Shown here: in pieces, positions 36,236-48,570 of the stretch
Layout: each line of letters begins with the position of its first letter
Position numbering within the stretch: position 1 is the stretch's first letter
Assembly (NCBI GenBank): GCA_902729315.2
Contig: LR746268.1
Location: 6,989,501 to 7,053,500, forward strand
From: Spirodela intermedia
Lineage: Eukaryota > Streptophyta > Magnoliopsida > Alismatales > Araceae
Length of the DNA: 64,000 nucleotides
Reading direction: 5' to 3'
Translations under genes and position numbers: made by a program
Notes under the pieces: generated by a model
The model's database searches: none
What the model was told of the DNA's origin: nothing
The model's input: only the letters and a program-made list of their open reading frames with translations

Positions 36236-36785
36236 TCAGCACCACCGATCGAGAGTAAAAATTGTCGAAAGGCCATCGGCTAACCCGTGTAACGATGTCT
36301 CTGGAAAAAAAAAACATAAGAACAAGTTAGTAGAATGAATGGGATGGAAGAAAAAAGGAACTAGCTTTGCATGGACATATATACCATCGATTTCGGATCT
36401 CAGCCAGTCCTGGGCACAGATCAGTCCCTGCAAGGTGACTGGATCCATTGAACTGTGGTAGTGATGGAGCACCTTTGTTCGGAAGCCAGACTCTGGGGAG
36501 GCAATGGACACCGGAATCGACAGGATATCGCGAGCCATCTCTGAGAGGATGGGATATTTGGGTGCATTACTCTTCCACCATGCTAGGATGTCGAAATCGT
36601 CGTCCAGCCCCTTCAGTGACGGATGAACTGCTTCCTCCAAGTAGAGATCCAAATCCGACTTGATGGGCTGGCTCGAGGAAGTCTCTTGCAGATACTGGTC
36701 GAGCCCAAACCTCAGATCGGCCATTGGGTTCTGAGAAGAAGCCTTGGACATGCCATTATTTCCGCAGTCGATGCCGACACCGGTG

Positions 36786-36824
<39 letters not shown>

Positions 36825-38773
36825 ACGACGAGCTTGCAAGAGAAGCCGTGGCCACCCGACGCTCTGCCCGACTTGACGGCGTATGCGTCGTAGAGGCTCT
36901 TGAAGTCCTGGAGGACGTTCTCGATCTTGAGCTCGGCCTCTGATCCATTAGTGTATATCAACCGAAAGAAATACTCAATCGACTTCATCTTGTACCGAGG
37001 ATCGAGTACGGACGCGGCAGCGAGTATAATGCTGGTCACTCCGCAATATTTTTCAAACTGCTCGAGCATCTTGGAGGCCATGGAAGAGACCAGCGGATGG
37101 GAGCCACCGCTCCAAGTCTTCAGAGAAAGATGGATTCCACATATGCTGTTGAAACAGAGATTGACCGTCGGAGACTTACCCGGGGAGGCTTTCTCGGTCA
37201 TCAGATAGAAGGCCCCCAGGCACTCGTTGATGGCCTTGATGTTCTCCCAGTCTTCCAAAGACGGCACGTGTATGAACTCGCTGTCACCCTCCGCCAAGCT
37301 GATGAACGCATCTTGGAACTCGCATGCAGTGGTTATCATCAAGTACGTGGTGTGCCACCGTGACGGATCATCGATGAGCAGAGATTTTTGGGGAGCTCCC
37401 ACCGCCTTAATGGCTGCCTGAAATGCTTCCAATCTTGCTTGAGAGGACCTCACAAAGTTTACGCTGTAACGCACCTTGTTGGTGACCTCGGCTATCATTT
37501 CCAGGCCATCTTGTACGATGAGATTCAGGATGTGCGAACAAGAATGGACATGAAAGAGAGCACCATCCAGGAGGAGAGCTTGCTTGGGACGAAGCAGCTG
37601 AAGAAGCTCGTCGACAACTTTGTCACTGGTCGTAGAGTTCTCCAAGACCGTGCTGAACACTCTCCCATCGATGCTCCATTCGCACAATTTTTCCAATATC
37701 AGCTTGGCGATTCCACTCTCATGAGGAGAGTCAATGTGCCAAAAGTTGATCACTTTGTGGTGTAGTCTCCAATCGTCGTCAATAAAATGGCAGCGCAGAT
37801 GCAGGTAGCCCATGTTTGAGCCTGAACTCCAGACATCTGCAGTGAGATTCACTCGGCAACAGAGCTTGCGCAGTTCTTCGCACAACACCAGCCTTCTCTC
37901 CTCGTAGACCTTCGAGCAGTTCTCCTGAAGAGCATCAGATGACATCAGCCTGAATTGTGGCTGGAGATCTCTCACAAAGGCTCGGAATCCAACATGATTG
38001 ACGATTGAAAAAGGGTATTCGTGTAAAATAATCATGTGGGCAAGATCCTGCTGGACCAACTCCTGATCAAGCAACGAGTTATCAAGATCCGCATTTTCAC
38101 CTATTTCAGCGTCACCCCACTTAGGTTGTATCGGCCCCATCTCCCCTTTTCTCCTGTTAATTCTTTGATAGAGAATACACTTCCCTAGATGTTTCTTGAG
38201 ATGTGTGGTTCCACTCCTGCTGCCTCCAGCCATTTGTTTCTTGCAGTGATTACATATGGCAACCAAACTTCCGTCTTCTCTCTGCTCTTTCGAGAAATCA
38301 TTCCAAACCAGGGACCTCAGCTTCCTGCATCGAAGAATAGGAGTCACGTTTGACAACTGTGCATTGCCTGCCTCATCGTCAAATTCCATGGCATTGCCGT
38401 CCTCATGAATCTGTGAATTATCATCTTCCACTTGAAGAAGAGCATTGCTGTCATCTCCATGAACTACAATGGAACTGGCACTTTTATCATCCAATTGCAA
38501 AGGCTGAGCCCGCACTATATCCAACTTCTTTCTCTTTGCCCTCTCGTAAGATGCACAAAATCGCAGGTGATTTCTCAGGTGTGTCGTTCCACTCCTACTA
38601 GCTCCTGTAAATTTTCTCTTACAGTGATTGCATGTGGCTATATCACTGCCATCTTCCTTCAGTTCTTTGGTAAAATCATTCCACACAACCGATCTCAATT
38701 TTCTTTGCCGGGGGGTTACATGAGAAATCTGTGGATTACCATCGTCCTCAGCTTTGACAGTGGGTTCAGACAT
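36236..38773 (-). CDS. hAT transposase-derived protein with two BED zinc fingers (RICESLEEPER/DAYSLEEPER-like), 817 aa
   Basis: Coding exons are 38773-36385 and 36300-36236. The acceptor TTTCTTTCAG just before the ATG implies a spliced 5' leader. Two BED fingers are visible: C48/C51/H65/H69, and C174/C177 with a following THLKKH. A hAT RNase H-like core follows, with NLTADVWSS (first Asp at 313), LENST where hAT enzymes have LDNAS (Glu378 replaces the second catalytic Asp), CSHILNL and a PSRWHTTYLM block. The C-terminal dimerisation region includes VSIASPESGF. A run of ten Asp (about 36786-36825) lies in the linker. The frame is intact over 2.5 kb, and the catalytic change and spliced leader suggest a domesticated gene rather than a mobile element; no terminal inverted repeats were looked up. 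The last intron (84 bp) has no in-frame stop, so its retention would add 28 residues. Confidence 0.85.
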
Positions 38774-41408
38774 CCTGGCTGAAAGAAAGGTGACAGAAAA
38801 AAAGGACGTGTAACTATGCGGCAATAAAGAAAATAGAAGGATAATTCTTGCAAGAAGCAAGAAAGATATTACATCTGTTAAAGCGAACAAACTCTTCAGA
38901 ACAGTGGACGATAGAAGCTCACAAATTAAATAGTATTAATTTTAATAGGTCATTAATTCAGTGTAGGATGGAGAGTACATTGCTGACTGATACAATCAGG
39001 CTCCAAAATACACTCAATTGCAACCATCATTGGGTTCCAAAATAAAGTCTCAAAAGACACAAAATTGTCAAATTTCTGATACTTGATATAAATAGGATAC
39101 CTGATATATGACGAATACTTGCAAGGACGTAAATGGGCAGAATATATCGAAATAAGTGAAGCAACGGAGTTCAAAATTGAATCCATCAACAAATAAACGA
39201 GTTCAACAATCATAAAATTAATATAGGAGTCTTTGGCAGAATATCCACGGTATGAAGCGAAATATAACCCAGAGCATGCCAATTAATGCACAACAAAGAC
39301 ATAAAGATCGACCACGGACACAACAAACCTAAATCCCCAACTATACAAAGAACGTGATATCTGCCACCAGAAAGCCAATTGAATATAATCAATAAGGAGA
39401 ACGCATGTCCAAAAAAAGGAAACCAAGGAATTGATCCAAAAAATTGATGCTATCGGTAATCGAGAATGTTAATCATATTATTTTTTTAGGAAAATCCCCA
39501 AAAAAATAAAAAAATTACCAGGGTTATAGGGGCCTATGTTATAATCCAGGGCCCAGATACTGACTCACAGTTCAGTTAAGAGAACTCTTGCGTGGATATT
39601 GCCCCAAATTTTCCTAATGGTAAAAGTATGGGTATGGGTGGAAACTACCGGAAATACAAGGCTGACCAGAGCAGGAATCCTCACCATTGAAGAATAACAC
39701 ATAATTTGAATAAAGCATACATGACGATTAAAGTTTCAAATGAGAACCATCACGTCCTATAGAGAATTTTTTTTCCAAAGAAGTCGCAATAAGAGCATCA
39801 GCGATAAAGGAAGAAATAAAAGGTTGATATCGATACTAGTTGAAAATGCAAAAGGCACCACACGTGTAGAGAACACAGTGCCATGCACTCATCCATTCCA
39901 TCAACGATACCATTCCTGCTAGGGAAAAGCGGGCAAACCTCCTACTAGATTGCCTCTCGACAGTGCCTTCCAGTTCATCGGAGGAATCGCCGGACCTGAC
40001 TTCTTTTAAAGAAACTACGCTTCCTTCAATAGAGACTACACAATCTATTTTCGGCGTCCATCCCACAAACTGATGTTGCATCAAATTTCGCCAAACCGAA
40101 GTAACAAATATGAGTAAAATGACTTGGAAACAGGGAAGCTGACGTAGAGGCCATCTCCATTAAAGCTAGCATTTAGACTACAGATCCCTCTGAAAGAATA
40201 CGGCAAAAGCACGCACGAAGAAACCCAAGGAATGAAAAAAGGAGCACCTCTGGAAATTACCACAAGGGAAAACTGGCTCGGCTACAATTAAACCCACAAC
40301 AAGGCACGCTCATCATGACCGATCACCCAGTGTTCCGAGTGTCTCTCAGAACTGAACCGCGAATCTCTTTCCTGCTCATCTAGAACCAAACGCGTCGTTG
40401 ATCAAATAACCTGGGAAGGAAAACCTTCCGAGAGAGCGGGAGGGGCCATCTCGTCGCCATAGTACGCATAAGGAAGAATTGAAGGACTCACGGAACGGAA
40501 CAGACGGAGATGCCCACACCACGAAGAGGATAAACTAAAAGAGGAAATCAAAAGGCACAAGCGGTGAAAACACAACCGAGCCTGCAATCTCTCAGCAAAT
40601 GGAAAAAAACATACGAGGGCAGGAAGAACAACCCGGACGAGTCAAGACCCACTCTGGTACGAACCTTGCTTTGATTAGTTCCACACTCCCGCCAAAAACA
40701 AACTCCGTGGACTGTAGAGGAACGCTTGACTGGACTCCCAAGAACAGAGATTCGGGTCGAAAGCTTATCCCGGTGCGGGATGAGGCCTAGGGTTTCGTCG
40801 GGCACGCGGCGGGAAACCGAAAGGCGGTCGAACGCCTCTGTAACTGATAAGCCACGATCGGGGAGGCTTGATCTGGATCCGCAGCCGGATTCACCCTCCG
40901 GCTAAGAGAACCAATCTCAGCCGTCCATGTCCCCGCCATCAAAGGGTCTCCCCCGATTGGAAATCCGAAAAGCCAGGAGGCGGCCCAGTTTTCGGATCGC
41001 CCCGTGGAAGTATCATGAAAATATTTTATATTTCGAAAATTGGCGGTGGAGAAAAAAATGTGTTCTTAAGCTCTTCAAATTATTAATTATAGATTTAAAT
41101 AAAATAAAAATAGGGAATTTCACGTGACCCAGCCAACCAAGGATCGATTAGAAACAAAAGTTCCCAAAATTATTTAAAACTTGGGCCCGTTGGGCCCATT
41201 TACAAGAGCCCAGGCTGAAGATAATATCTGCATCATTCACACAGTTGCTCCACAAATTAGGATTGAGACAGAGAGAGAGGGAGAGGAAGAGTTAGAGAGA
41301 GAGGGGGAAATATATATATATATAGATACATATATATATGCCACGTGGCAAAACCCAGAGGGATCCCCTGACTGGGCGGGCTCCAGGCTTGGCGGCCCCG
41401 GAGGGGGG

Positions 41409-41441
<33 letters not shown>

Positions 41442-41640
41442 CGTGGCGAAAAAACCCAGATTCCTGTGAGCACTCACTGTATTCATTTATAATTATTCGA
41501 AAAAAGGAAGGGAAATTTTTCATCTTAACGAAGAGGGAACGCCAACCACGGCAGATTCATGTGTTCTAGCAAGGCGTGGAAGAGATCACCAGGGAGCGGA
41601 GCGAGTGGAAACCCCCATGGGCGACCAAGAACAGGGAAGT
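38774..41640. other. 5' leader/promoter of the hAT-derived gene and 3' flank of SDR-A
   Basis: 2.9 kb without a recognised protein. A telo-box-like CTAGGGTTTCG at about 40789-40800, on the side expected for a minus-strand start, suggests transcription of the hAT-derived gene begins near 40.8 kb with one or more leader introns. A minus-strand open stretch at about 40074-39918, flanked by splice-like signals, could be a leader exon; it matches nothing I know. Right of 41150 lie AT and GA microsatellites and two GCCACGTGGC palindromes (41340 and 41436). Confidence 0.45.
41310..41457. repeat. AT/GA microsatellites with two copies of a G-box palindrome
   Basis: A TATA run (41310-41340) ends in GCCACGTGGCAAAACCCAGA. 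A GA run (41406-41435) ends in GCCACGTGGCGAAAAAACCCAG. The shared unit of palindrome plus AAACCCAGA points to a small duplication with microsatellite expansion. GCCACGTGGC is a perfect G-box palindrome (bZIP/bHLH site). Confidence 0.75.
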
Positions 41641-44600
41641 TCAAGATGACTTGCTCTTTCCGAATAACAGGTTCCAGCTGTATGCGCTCTGCTTGTTTGC
41701 CGCAGCCTCTAACCTCCTGGCGCCGATCTGCATCAGAAGAAGACAACGGGAGATAATACATCACGCCTGAGACCATCCCTCCCCCTCTCTCTCTCACGAT
41801 CCTAATTACCAGGGGATTTGGTTAATGACGGTGATGGAAAGAGAGAAGATTACCTTGTCCACGAACCAGAAACCGATTGAAGGCGCATACTGTACCAAGT
41901 ACATCACAAGCAGCACCGGCTGCAAAGAAGATGAAGCAGAAGTGAGCGAATTTAATTGGTACGGCCTAAAATATGAGAGCTGAAGGGTCGAATCAAAGAG
42001 AAACTTAGGCAACTACCCTCTGACACCCTCAGCCGCGTAAGCCTAGAGGTGGGCTCAGCCCAACTCAGGTTCTCTCTCTCTCTCTCTCTCTCTCTCCCTC
42101 TCTCTCTCTACCTGGTGAGAACTGGGCAAGACCTATGTAAGCCAAGGCTTTATTGGGTCTAGCCCGTCACCCACTCTTAAGCTATATCCAGGCCCCATGA
42201 AAGACATGGCTTTGAGCACACCTTAGGATGCCTGAACCCAGCCGGTTGGCGTCCCTAATACGCAGGCTTAAAAAAGAACACAGTGATTAAAGAAAAAAAT
42301 ATTTTCTTGTCTTCTCTCAGTAAAACCCATAAAGAAAAAATGGTTCCCAATTCGATCCCCTTCCGATAAAGTCCGATTAGGCTAAAACATAAGTGGTCTC
42401 AGAATTAACGCTACCTGATTAGATATCCAAGCTTCCTTCAATCCATGAGTTGTAGCAATGATACTTAGCTGCGCACATCTTTCTGATGATACTCGCTTCT
42501 GTAGGGAAGAAAAACAATTTAAAGGAACCAGAAGATGTGAGCAAGTATCACAAGCTTAATACAGGGAAATAATTATTCATTAAAATATTAATGCTAAATT
42601 ATTCATGGGATTTAGAGCTGGTTTAAGATTGAGATCAAGAGAAACAGACGTATATAATTGGCACACAATTCCAAATCTGATGCAAACCAACAAGCATTTG
42701 AAGGCATTTAGCTTCATAAATGACATCTTGAGTGATCAGCCTACTTCACCTGAATCGGAGAGGTGGTATAATAATTATAAAAAAAAGACAACCAAAAGCA
42801 AGATACTTTGAGGGTTTCAGCTTTTGTTGAATCAACCAGGGGCTTCTGACAAAGACTGTCCCACCTATTCTTGTGTCTCCCTCATCTTTCCGTCAGCCAG
42901 GAGATCAGATGCCTTATGTCAACACCTTATGGGTGAGTCAACCAAAAACTCACTTTAACAAGGCATAAGGGTGATGCAGTGGGGTTGATGAACTGATAAT
43001 CGACTAATCTATGTTTTACTGTGCTGATGACTAAGCCTATTTTCAGGAGTGATGTCAAATTAAATATTAGTACTAGTCTCTCACAAACGAGATGGTGAAA
43101 AGGACTAAAGATCAAGCGCATGAAACCCCAACTGACCCCCCTGGAAAGTAAAGGAAGACAACTCATCATCGAATATCTGCATTTACCTCAATCGGTCGGA
43201 AGACTAGAAACAAAGCACAAGAACAGTATTAGCATCCTGATGGGAATATCAGCGTAGAGTATTAGCAGACTATAATAGTAAATCAGGACGAATTCAATTG
43301 GGTCCAGATATACATGGCTTTCAATCACCCAACACTCCACTCATTCAGGCCATCCTCATCATACATCAGTTTCCCACCACAGATTAATGGATAAAGAAGA
43401 AAATCGCTCCTCATGAAAGGTGATCGCATACATCTGAAAATCTTAACTTCTAGCTATTTATCTCTTGATCTTGAACTGCAGGCCACTGCAATAAGTGAAC
43501 CTAGATAAATTTGCATGAGTCCATCATATTAAAAGCCTTCTGCATTTCTTACACTCAAATCATAGGGTAAAAAGGCATTGATCTTTCACCGAAAAATATG
43601 GTGAATTATCGAGTTCAATCGAGTTTAAGTTGATCTGATGAAAATGGATGGTGAGGGTATGTGAGAATTATGTCGAAACCTGCACCTATATAATTAAGGA
43701 TTTTGTGGGTCGAAATACAATGGTCAGAAAATTTCAGATAGGCCAATCTCCAAGCCGTAAAAAAATAGAAAAAGAGCGTTTAGACACACTTTTCAATGAA
43801 CAAATCAAAAATAAAATCGCATCAAAATACTCTCATTACACAAAAAAATTGTTGGACCTAGTCGAGATCAGTTTTTAAAGAAGAATTATTATAATGTCAT
43901 CGTCGGAAAGACTGTTATCCGAGGACGTTTTGAATGTACAGAAGAAGAGGGGGGTTAAATGCACAGGGCTTCTTGGCCAGAGATATACCTCTGGAAACCC
44001 ACTTTGCCCTGGTTCTGTAGCTCCAGATACTTTAGACGTGTCTATTGGGCCGGGATAAATAACTGTAACTTTAATGCCTTTTTGACATAGCTGCACAGAA
44101 GAGAAAAAAAAGGTTAGATAGCAGGCACAGGTAAAACCTCAACCACGACCTAACCATGGACAAAATATTTGAACCCAAATGTTAACTGGAATTATTGATT
44201 AAGTCGGAAAAATGTAAAAATTAGGGCAGAAAAATGAAAATATGTACGCAGTACCCCGTGATAGAAAGATTGCAGACCTATGCTCCTCAGACTCTTTATT
44301 AAAAGGTATAGACTATCACTCAAACTGGAGTGTGAAAACCCATTGACATATGCACACAATGAAAGAAAAAACAAACATTGACAGAAATAAAAAATTATAA
44401 AAAATGATAGCATACCTCAGACCGTAAAGAATGAAAATAGCCATTAAGAGCAAACTTAGAAGCAGAGTACACAGCCTGACCTGGGGAAGGAGTCTTTCCT
44501 GCAGCACTACTCATCTGCATCCAAAAAGTGAAAATAAAGGCCACCATGTAAGAAGGCCACGTCAGATAGAAAAACATTGATAATGCTGGCGTCAGTTTCC

Positions 44601-46114
44601 ATATCTCAACCTACCACAACAAAATGACCCCTTCCTCTTTCCAACATGAAAGGAGCAAGAAGCCGAGTCAGAGTTATTGTTCCCAGGACATTAACTTGGA
44701 AAGTAGCCTGGTAATTGAACAACGGTGTATGAAACAATATCTTCCAGGTAAAGCAAAGGAAACTCTATACTTTCACGTAGATAATGTAGAAGAAGTGGGT
44801 ACATGGTTACCCGAAGGCCTTCTGTTGTTACGTCCAAAGCTCTGCCTTTCTGCAGACATAAGTGGAAACCTAGCTTTCATACAAAGGCCATTCGGGAAAA
44901 ATGGTCTAAATAAAGTCTGAAACATATGGGCCAAACTAAAGTGTTTCACCAAGGTAGATAATTACGGGGCGTTCACAGGCTGCATTGTGGATCATATAAT
45001 CAACACCTGCTCCAGAAAAAAATGACTCTGCTTTCTTCACAGCTTCTGCAAGGGAATCTTCGCTAGACCCTAGATCTAGAGGCAAGATTTCTACTCCATC
45101 TGGTGCATGTTTACCTGAGGTAAGAAAATATCATAGAATTGAATATGATAAAGCATGAGGGTTCCAAATATCTGGCTACACGTAAATTGAACTCAAAACC
45201 AGAATGACGCTGTCTCTATCTGAAGAACTTTTACCGGCCAGCTCTCTTTTGACACGTTCAAGCTCAGCTACGTTTCGGGCAGAGAGAATTAACCTAGCTC
45301 CTAGATTTGCAAATTGTTTCGCGAGATCCTCTCCTAGAAATTTGTCAAAGAAAGAATTCAGTTGCAAAGATATGGAGACAAAGTAAGGCAAGTTTCACTC
45401 TTTGATTCCAGAAAATATGGTGCAAACATTCAATTCCACTCGAAAGAAAGGTATATGATGAAAATAGTTGTTCTATGAACATGATCTTCTTCGTAGCGCA
45501 CCAAATCCTTTGATGAATTTTCATGACATGATTCACGTGTACCATGGTTACTTTCCTACCTCCATCAAATCTCAGGGACGGTTGGACTGATAGTCGTCCA
45601 ATTATTTGAATCCTCTCGTGAATGAAAATTTTATGCGCCAAATAGAAAGAAATAGAAGCTCAACGAGAATTTAAATGAAAACGAACACATGAGAAGGAAT
45701 CGCATAGTTACCAATTCCGCGGCTTGCTCCGGTGATCCACACAACCTAAAAGAAAAAGGGCCAACCGAAGCAATGAAAAGAAAAACGAAAAAGAGCTGAT
45801 GAATGAAAAGTGATGCAATAAATAAGTTAACGTAGGAAGCACTGAGAGCTTCCTCCTACCTTATCTTCAACCTCTTCGCGTTTAGGTGGGCCTTTTGACA
45901 GCAACGTGAAATCCCCTTCCATAAGATCCACATCCAGGGGTAAGACAGAAGGAAAACAGTAGCGATTTGCAAGCTACAGACAGGATCTTGCGATCTTCGG
46001 GAAGTAGGAGAGAATGCAAGGGTGCCACGGAATAGTACCATCGGCCTTGGCAAACTTCACTAAGAGGAACACACCGGCAGCGAGGAGGACGAAGACCAGC
46101 GTCACCCCCAACAT
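41641..46114 (-). CDS. DHRS7-like short-chain dehydrogenase/reductase (SDR-A), 12 exons, 327 aa
   Basis: Minus-strand exons: 46114-46039, 45915-45860, 45745-45712, 45333-45235, 45114-44966, 44849-44811, 44707-44615, 44514-44416, 44090-43989, 42498-42415, 41919-41854, 41727-41641, totalling 328 codons with all phases consistent. The N-terminus MLGVTLVFVLLAAGVFLLVK is a membrane anchor, then GDFTLLSKGPPKRE. The Rossmann motif is TGASRGIG, followed by LILSARN. The NNAG-like HNAA is present, as are the catalytic Ser in MSSAAGK and the YxxxK pair in VYSASKFAL. The end is IGARRLEAA and FGKSKSS. This is the plant homologue of DHRS7/SDR34C-type membrane-bound reductases that use NAD(P)H. The substrate is unknown. 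The gene looks fully functional and is the source or sister of the decayed copy to its right. Confidence 0.92.
42069..42110. repeat. CT microsatellite in intron 10 of SDR-A
   Basis: About 20 CT units with one CCC interruption, between exon 11 (ends 41919) and exon 10 (starts 42415). Confidence 0.9.
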
Positions 46115-46226
46115 CTCTGCGTTCCCTCCGCCGGGCAGCAAGTTTCCGGAGGAAATTCCCAGCCTATTACAATACGAGAGGAGGCTCGTGACGTAGTCCC
46201 CAGACTCCCCCCCCAACCTTTTTCCT

Positions 46227-46262
<36 letters not shown>

Positions 46263-46270
46263 GTGCTGAT

Positions 46271-46375
46271 CTCAAGGGAGGGAGGGCCCACGGTCCGAGT
46301 CATAAATACAGCCCAGATAAATACCAAATAAATGATAAAGTCTAATAAAAGGTATTAAAATAATATGATCTCCCT
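46271..46375. repeat. Promoter-region direct repeat, copy 1
   Basis: Shares GGGAGGGAGGGCCCAC at its start and a CTAATAAA then ATTAAAAT tail with 46448-46555. The middle is diverged. Seen by eye only. Confidence 0.65.
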
Positions 46376-46447
46376 CTCTCTCTCTCTCTATCTATATATA
46401 ATATATATATACATCTCTCTAGCTACCTCTCTCTCCATCTTAATCTC

Positions 46448-46555
46448 GTAGGGAGGGAGGGCCCACAATTTGAGAAAGCGATAAATACGGCCTATGTAAA
46501 CACGGAAAACATGAAACGGAAGCCTAATAAACGGCATTAAAATGATACGAGATAC
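46448..46555. repeat. Promoter-region direct repeat, copy 2
   Basis: Second, diverged copy of the segment at 46271-46375, same orientation, 72 bp away. Confidence 0.65.
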
Positions 46556-47689
46556 ATTTTAGGATTCCAGGATACTTCAACTACATGACGTCATCGATCA
46601 CAAGTCAGAACGTCCTCGTCTCCACCACGAGAGAGATGGACATAGAGAGAGATAGCGAGAGGAAAGATGTGGGGCTGCTGTGGAGAGTTGACTCGAACCC
46701 TCCATGACTCTGCTTCCAGAGGACGCGCAGGCAGTCAACTGGCCTTCTTCTTCTCACCGAAGAGCAAGCTCCAGCTGAAGACCTTGCCTTTGTTAGAAAT
46801 AGCTTCCATTCTTCTTTCGCCGATCTTTTGATTTTGATCACAGCGCAGATAACCATAATCAGTCAAGTCAGCACACAGACGAGGAAGATAAGACGAGAAA
46901 AGCGTCGAAATTGGTCAACTGTGGGGCTTAGCAGGCGAGATCGCGGGGAGATATCTCTCTCGAATAAATGTCAACGATCGTCGCCTCCAGGGGAATGTCA
47001 AAGCCATTACCTTGTCCATAAACCAGTAAGTGAAGGCGGGCATGTACCGAGCCGCGTACATCATGAGCAGAACAGGCTGCAACACAGCGGGGGCGTCACT
47101 GAGACTCTGACCGAAAGAGATGAAGTAGACTAGAAACAGGGCAATTGAGGGCACGGCCCTTTGATTGTTCTTTCAATCTCGTCCAGAAAAAAGGTTATCA
47201 GAGATTATCGAACCTTTGATGAAAAAAAGAAACGAAGAACATTTTTAATTCGTTTAATTAAAAGAATTTGATTCCCGGTGGTGATCCATCCAATGAGAAG
47301 AATTTTACTGAAAATTTATCGGTACTGGCTCTCTGATTTGACAAAATCCGCACTTGATGAGAGATCCATGCTTCCTTTAGTCCATGAGTTGCTGCAACGA
47401 TTGTCAGCTCCGCACACCTCTCTGCCGATACGTGGCTCTGAAGAGTTGGCAGTAAAGAGACAATGAAGCCTACGAGGGACAAATAAATAACCGGGGATTA
47501 AATTGGCAATAAAGAGAAGATCCCTAATCTCTGCCTCTAGATCCTACTTTGGTGTGGTCGATCTAGAGTAATTCAAAGTGCTGATTGGTCCTGGACAGAA
47601 AATTGCGACTTTGATCCTTTTCCTATGAAATTGTCATTATGGAGAAAATCAACAGGCTTAGTGATGTAGCCCAAGACACAAGTTAAAGT

Positions 47690-47700
47690 GTCAACTTTGA

Positions 47701-47731
<31 letters not shown>

Positions 47732-48570
47732 TTCCCTCACCCTCCACTAATTGTCTATGATGGGCTAGTGATTCCGGGAAAAGAAGGAGGCTGTCTCTCT
47801 CTTTTTTTTTTTCTTTTTTTTTTCTTTTTTAAAAAGAGAGAAAGGGAGGGAGAAAGAAATAGAGAATCGAGAAAGAGAGAGAAGAGAGAGGGTCGATCCT
47901 ATGGATATAGATCATTTCCTTCTCATGGGTTCAAGCTGACTGATGGTACTAATGAGATCTTGAGAGAGGTGCTAGGTTGGCGATTCACAACTAGTTTGGC
48001 AGGTCTGATGTGCTATAGACTTATAGTTCAAAAGTGAGCAGATGTCAACATGTGCTGATAGTTCTATGTCCTCACTACTTGAGGGTGATAGTCAACTTTG
48101 AATTTAGGCTCACTTATTTTGAATTTAGGTTATACAGTAAAAAGTATAAGAAAAAAGAGCCTACATATGTCACCAATGAATTGGAGGTCTAAATTTGGGC
48201 CCACTTTATGTCCTTTCACTTTTAGAAAGTATTTCATGTCTTATTCCTTCTAGAAGAGACTTTAATATGATTCAATCATATCTACTCAGTGTCTTTCACT
48301 GTCATAGTCTACTTTAGGTCATGTCAAAGTATTTTAAGAAGATTTGTCTAAGATCTCAATATAAAAGTCTATTTTAAGTCATTTAAGAGTTAAAAACTCT
48401 CCCTCTTCCCTCTTGCTTGTGGATTCAGACACTCCCTTGTAGATTTGAAAACTCCGAATCTGTGAATTCGAAGGTAAGTTTCTTCCCCAAGATCGGAGCT
48501 TTGTGGATTCAAACCCATATCTTGTTTATTTTCTGCGTTACTTCTGCGTCACTTAGCACGAGATCATTGT
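47690..48570. mobile_element. Probable insertion of about 0.88 kb in SDR-B between exons 8 and 9 (type unresolved)
   Basis: SDR-B exon 8 stops abruptly after the YSSSK codons and is followed by about 0.9 kb absent from SDR-A. The segment has a 22-bp T run (47701-47722), a T-rich then GA-rich low-complexity stretch (47800-47890), and an AT-rich body. Its right end has a CTCCCTCTTCCCTCTTGC tract and several GGATTC/GTGGATTCA words, reminiscent of an LTR R-U5 region. No open reading frame and no clear terminal repeats were found. The boundaries are approximate. Confidence 0.45.
47701..47722. repeat. 22-bp T run
   Basis: Uninterrupted poly-T near the left edge of the insertion in SDR-B. It could be the poly-A tail of a minus-strand retroposed sequence. 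Confidence 0.8.

Larger units (their letters stand above)
46115..46734. promoter_or_regulatory. SDR-A promoter / SDR-B 3' flank with an internal duplication
   Basis: Separates the two tandem SDR genes. CT runs lie at 46229-46258 and 46372-46392. Two diverged direct copies of a roughly 105-bp segment (46271-46375 and 46448-46555) each begin GGGAGGGAGGGCCCAC and continue with GATAAATAC, CTAATAAA and GGTATTAAAAT-like words. Confidence 0.6.

Noticed and set aside
38774-38890. Extension of the hAT protein N-terminus to 38890
   Set aside because: The added residues are hydrophobic and match a pyrimidine tract ending in TTTCTTTCAG, so they are intron; the ATG at 38773 is preferred.
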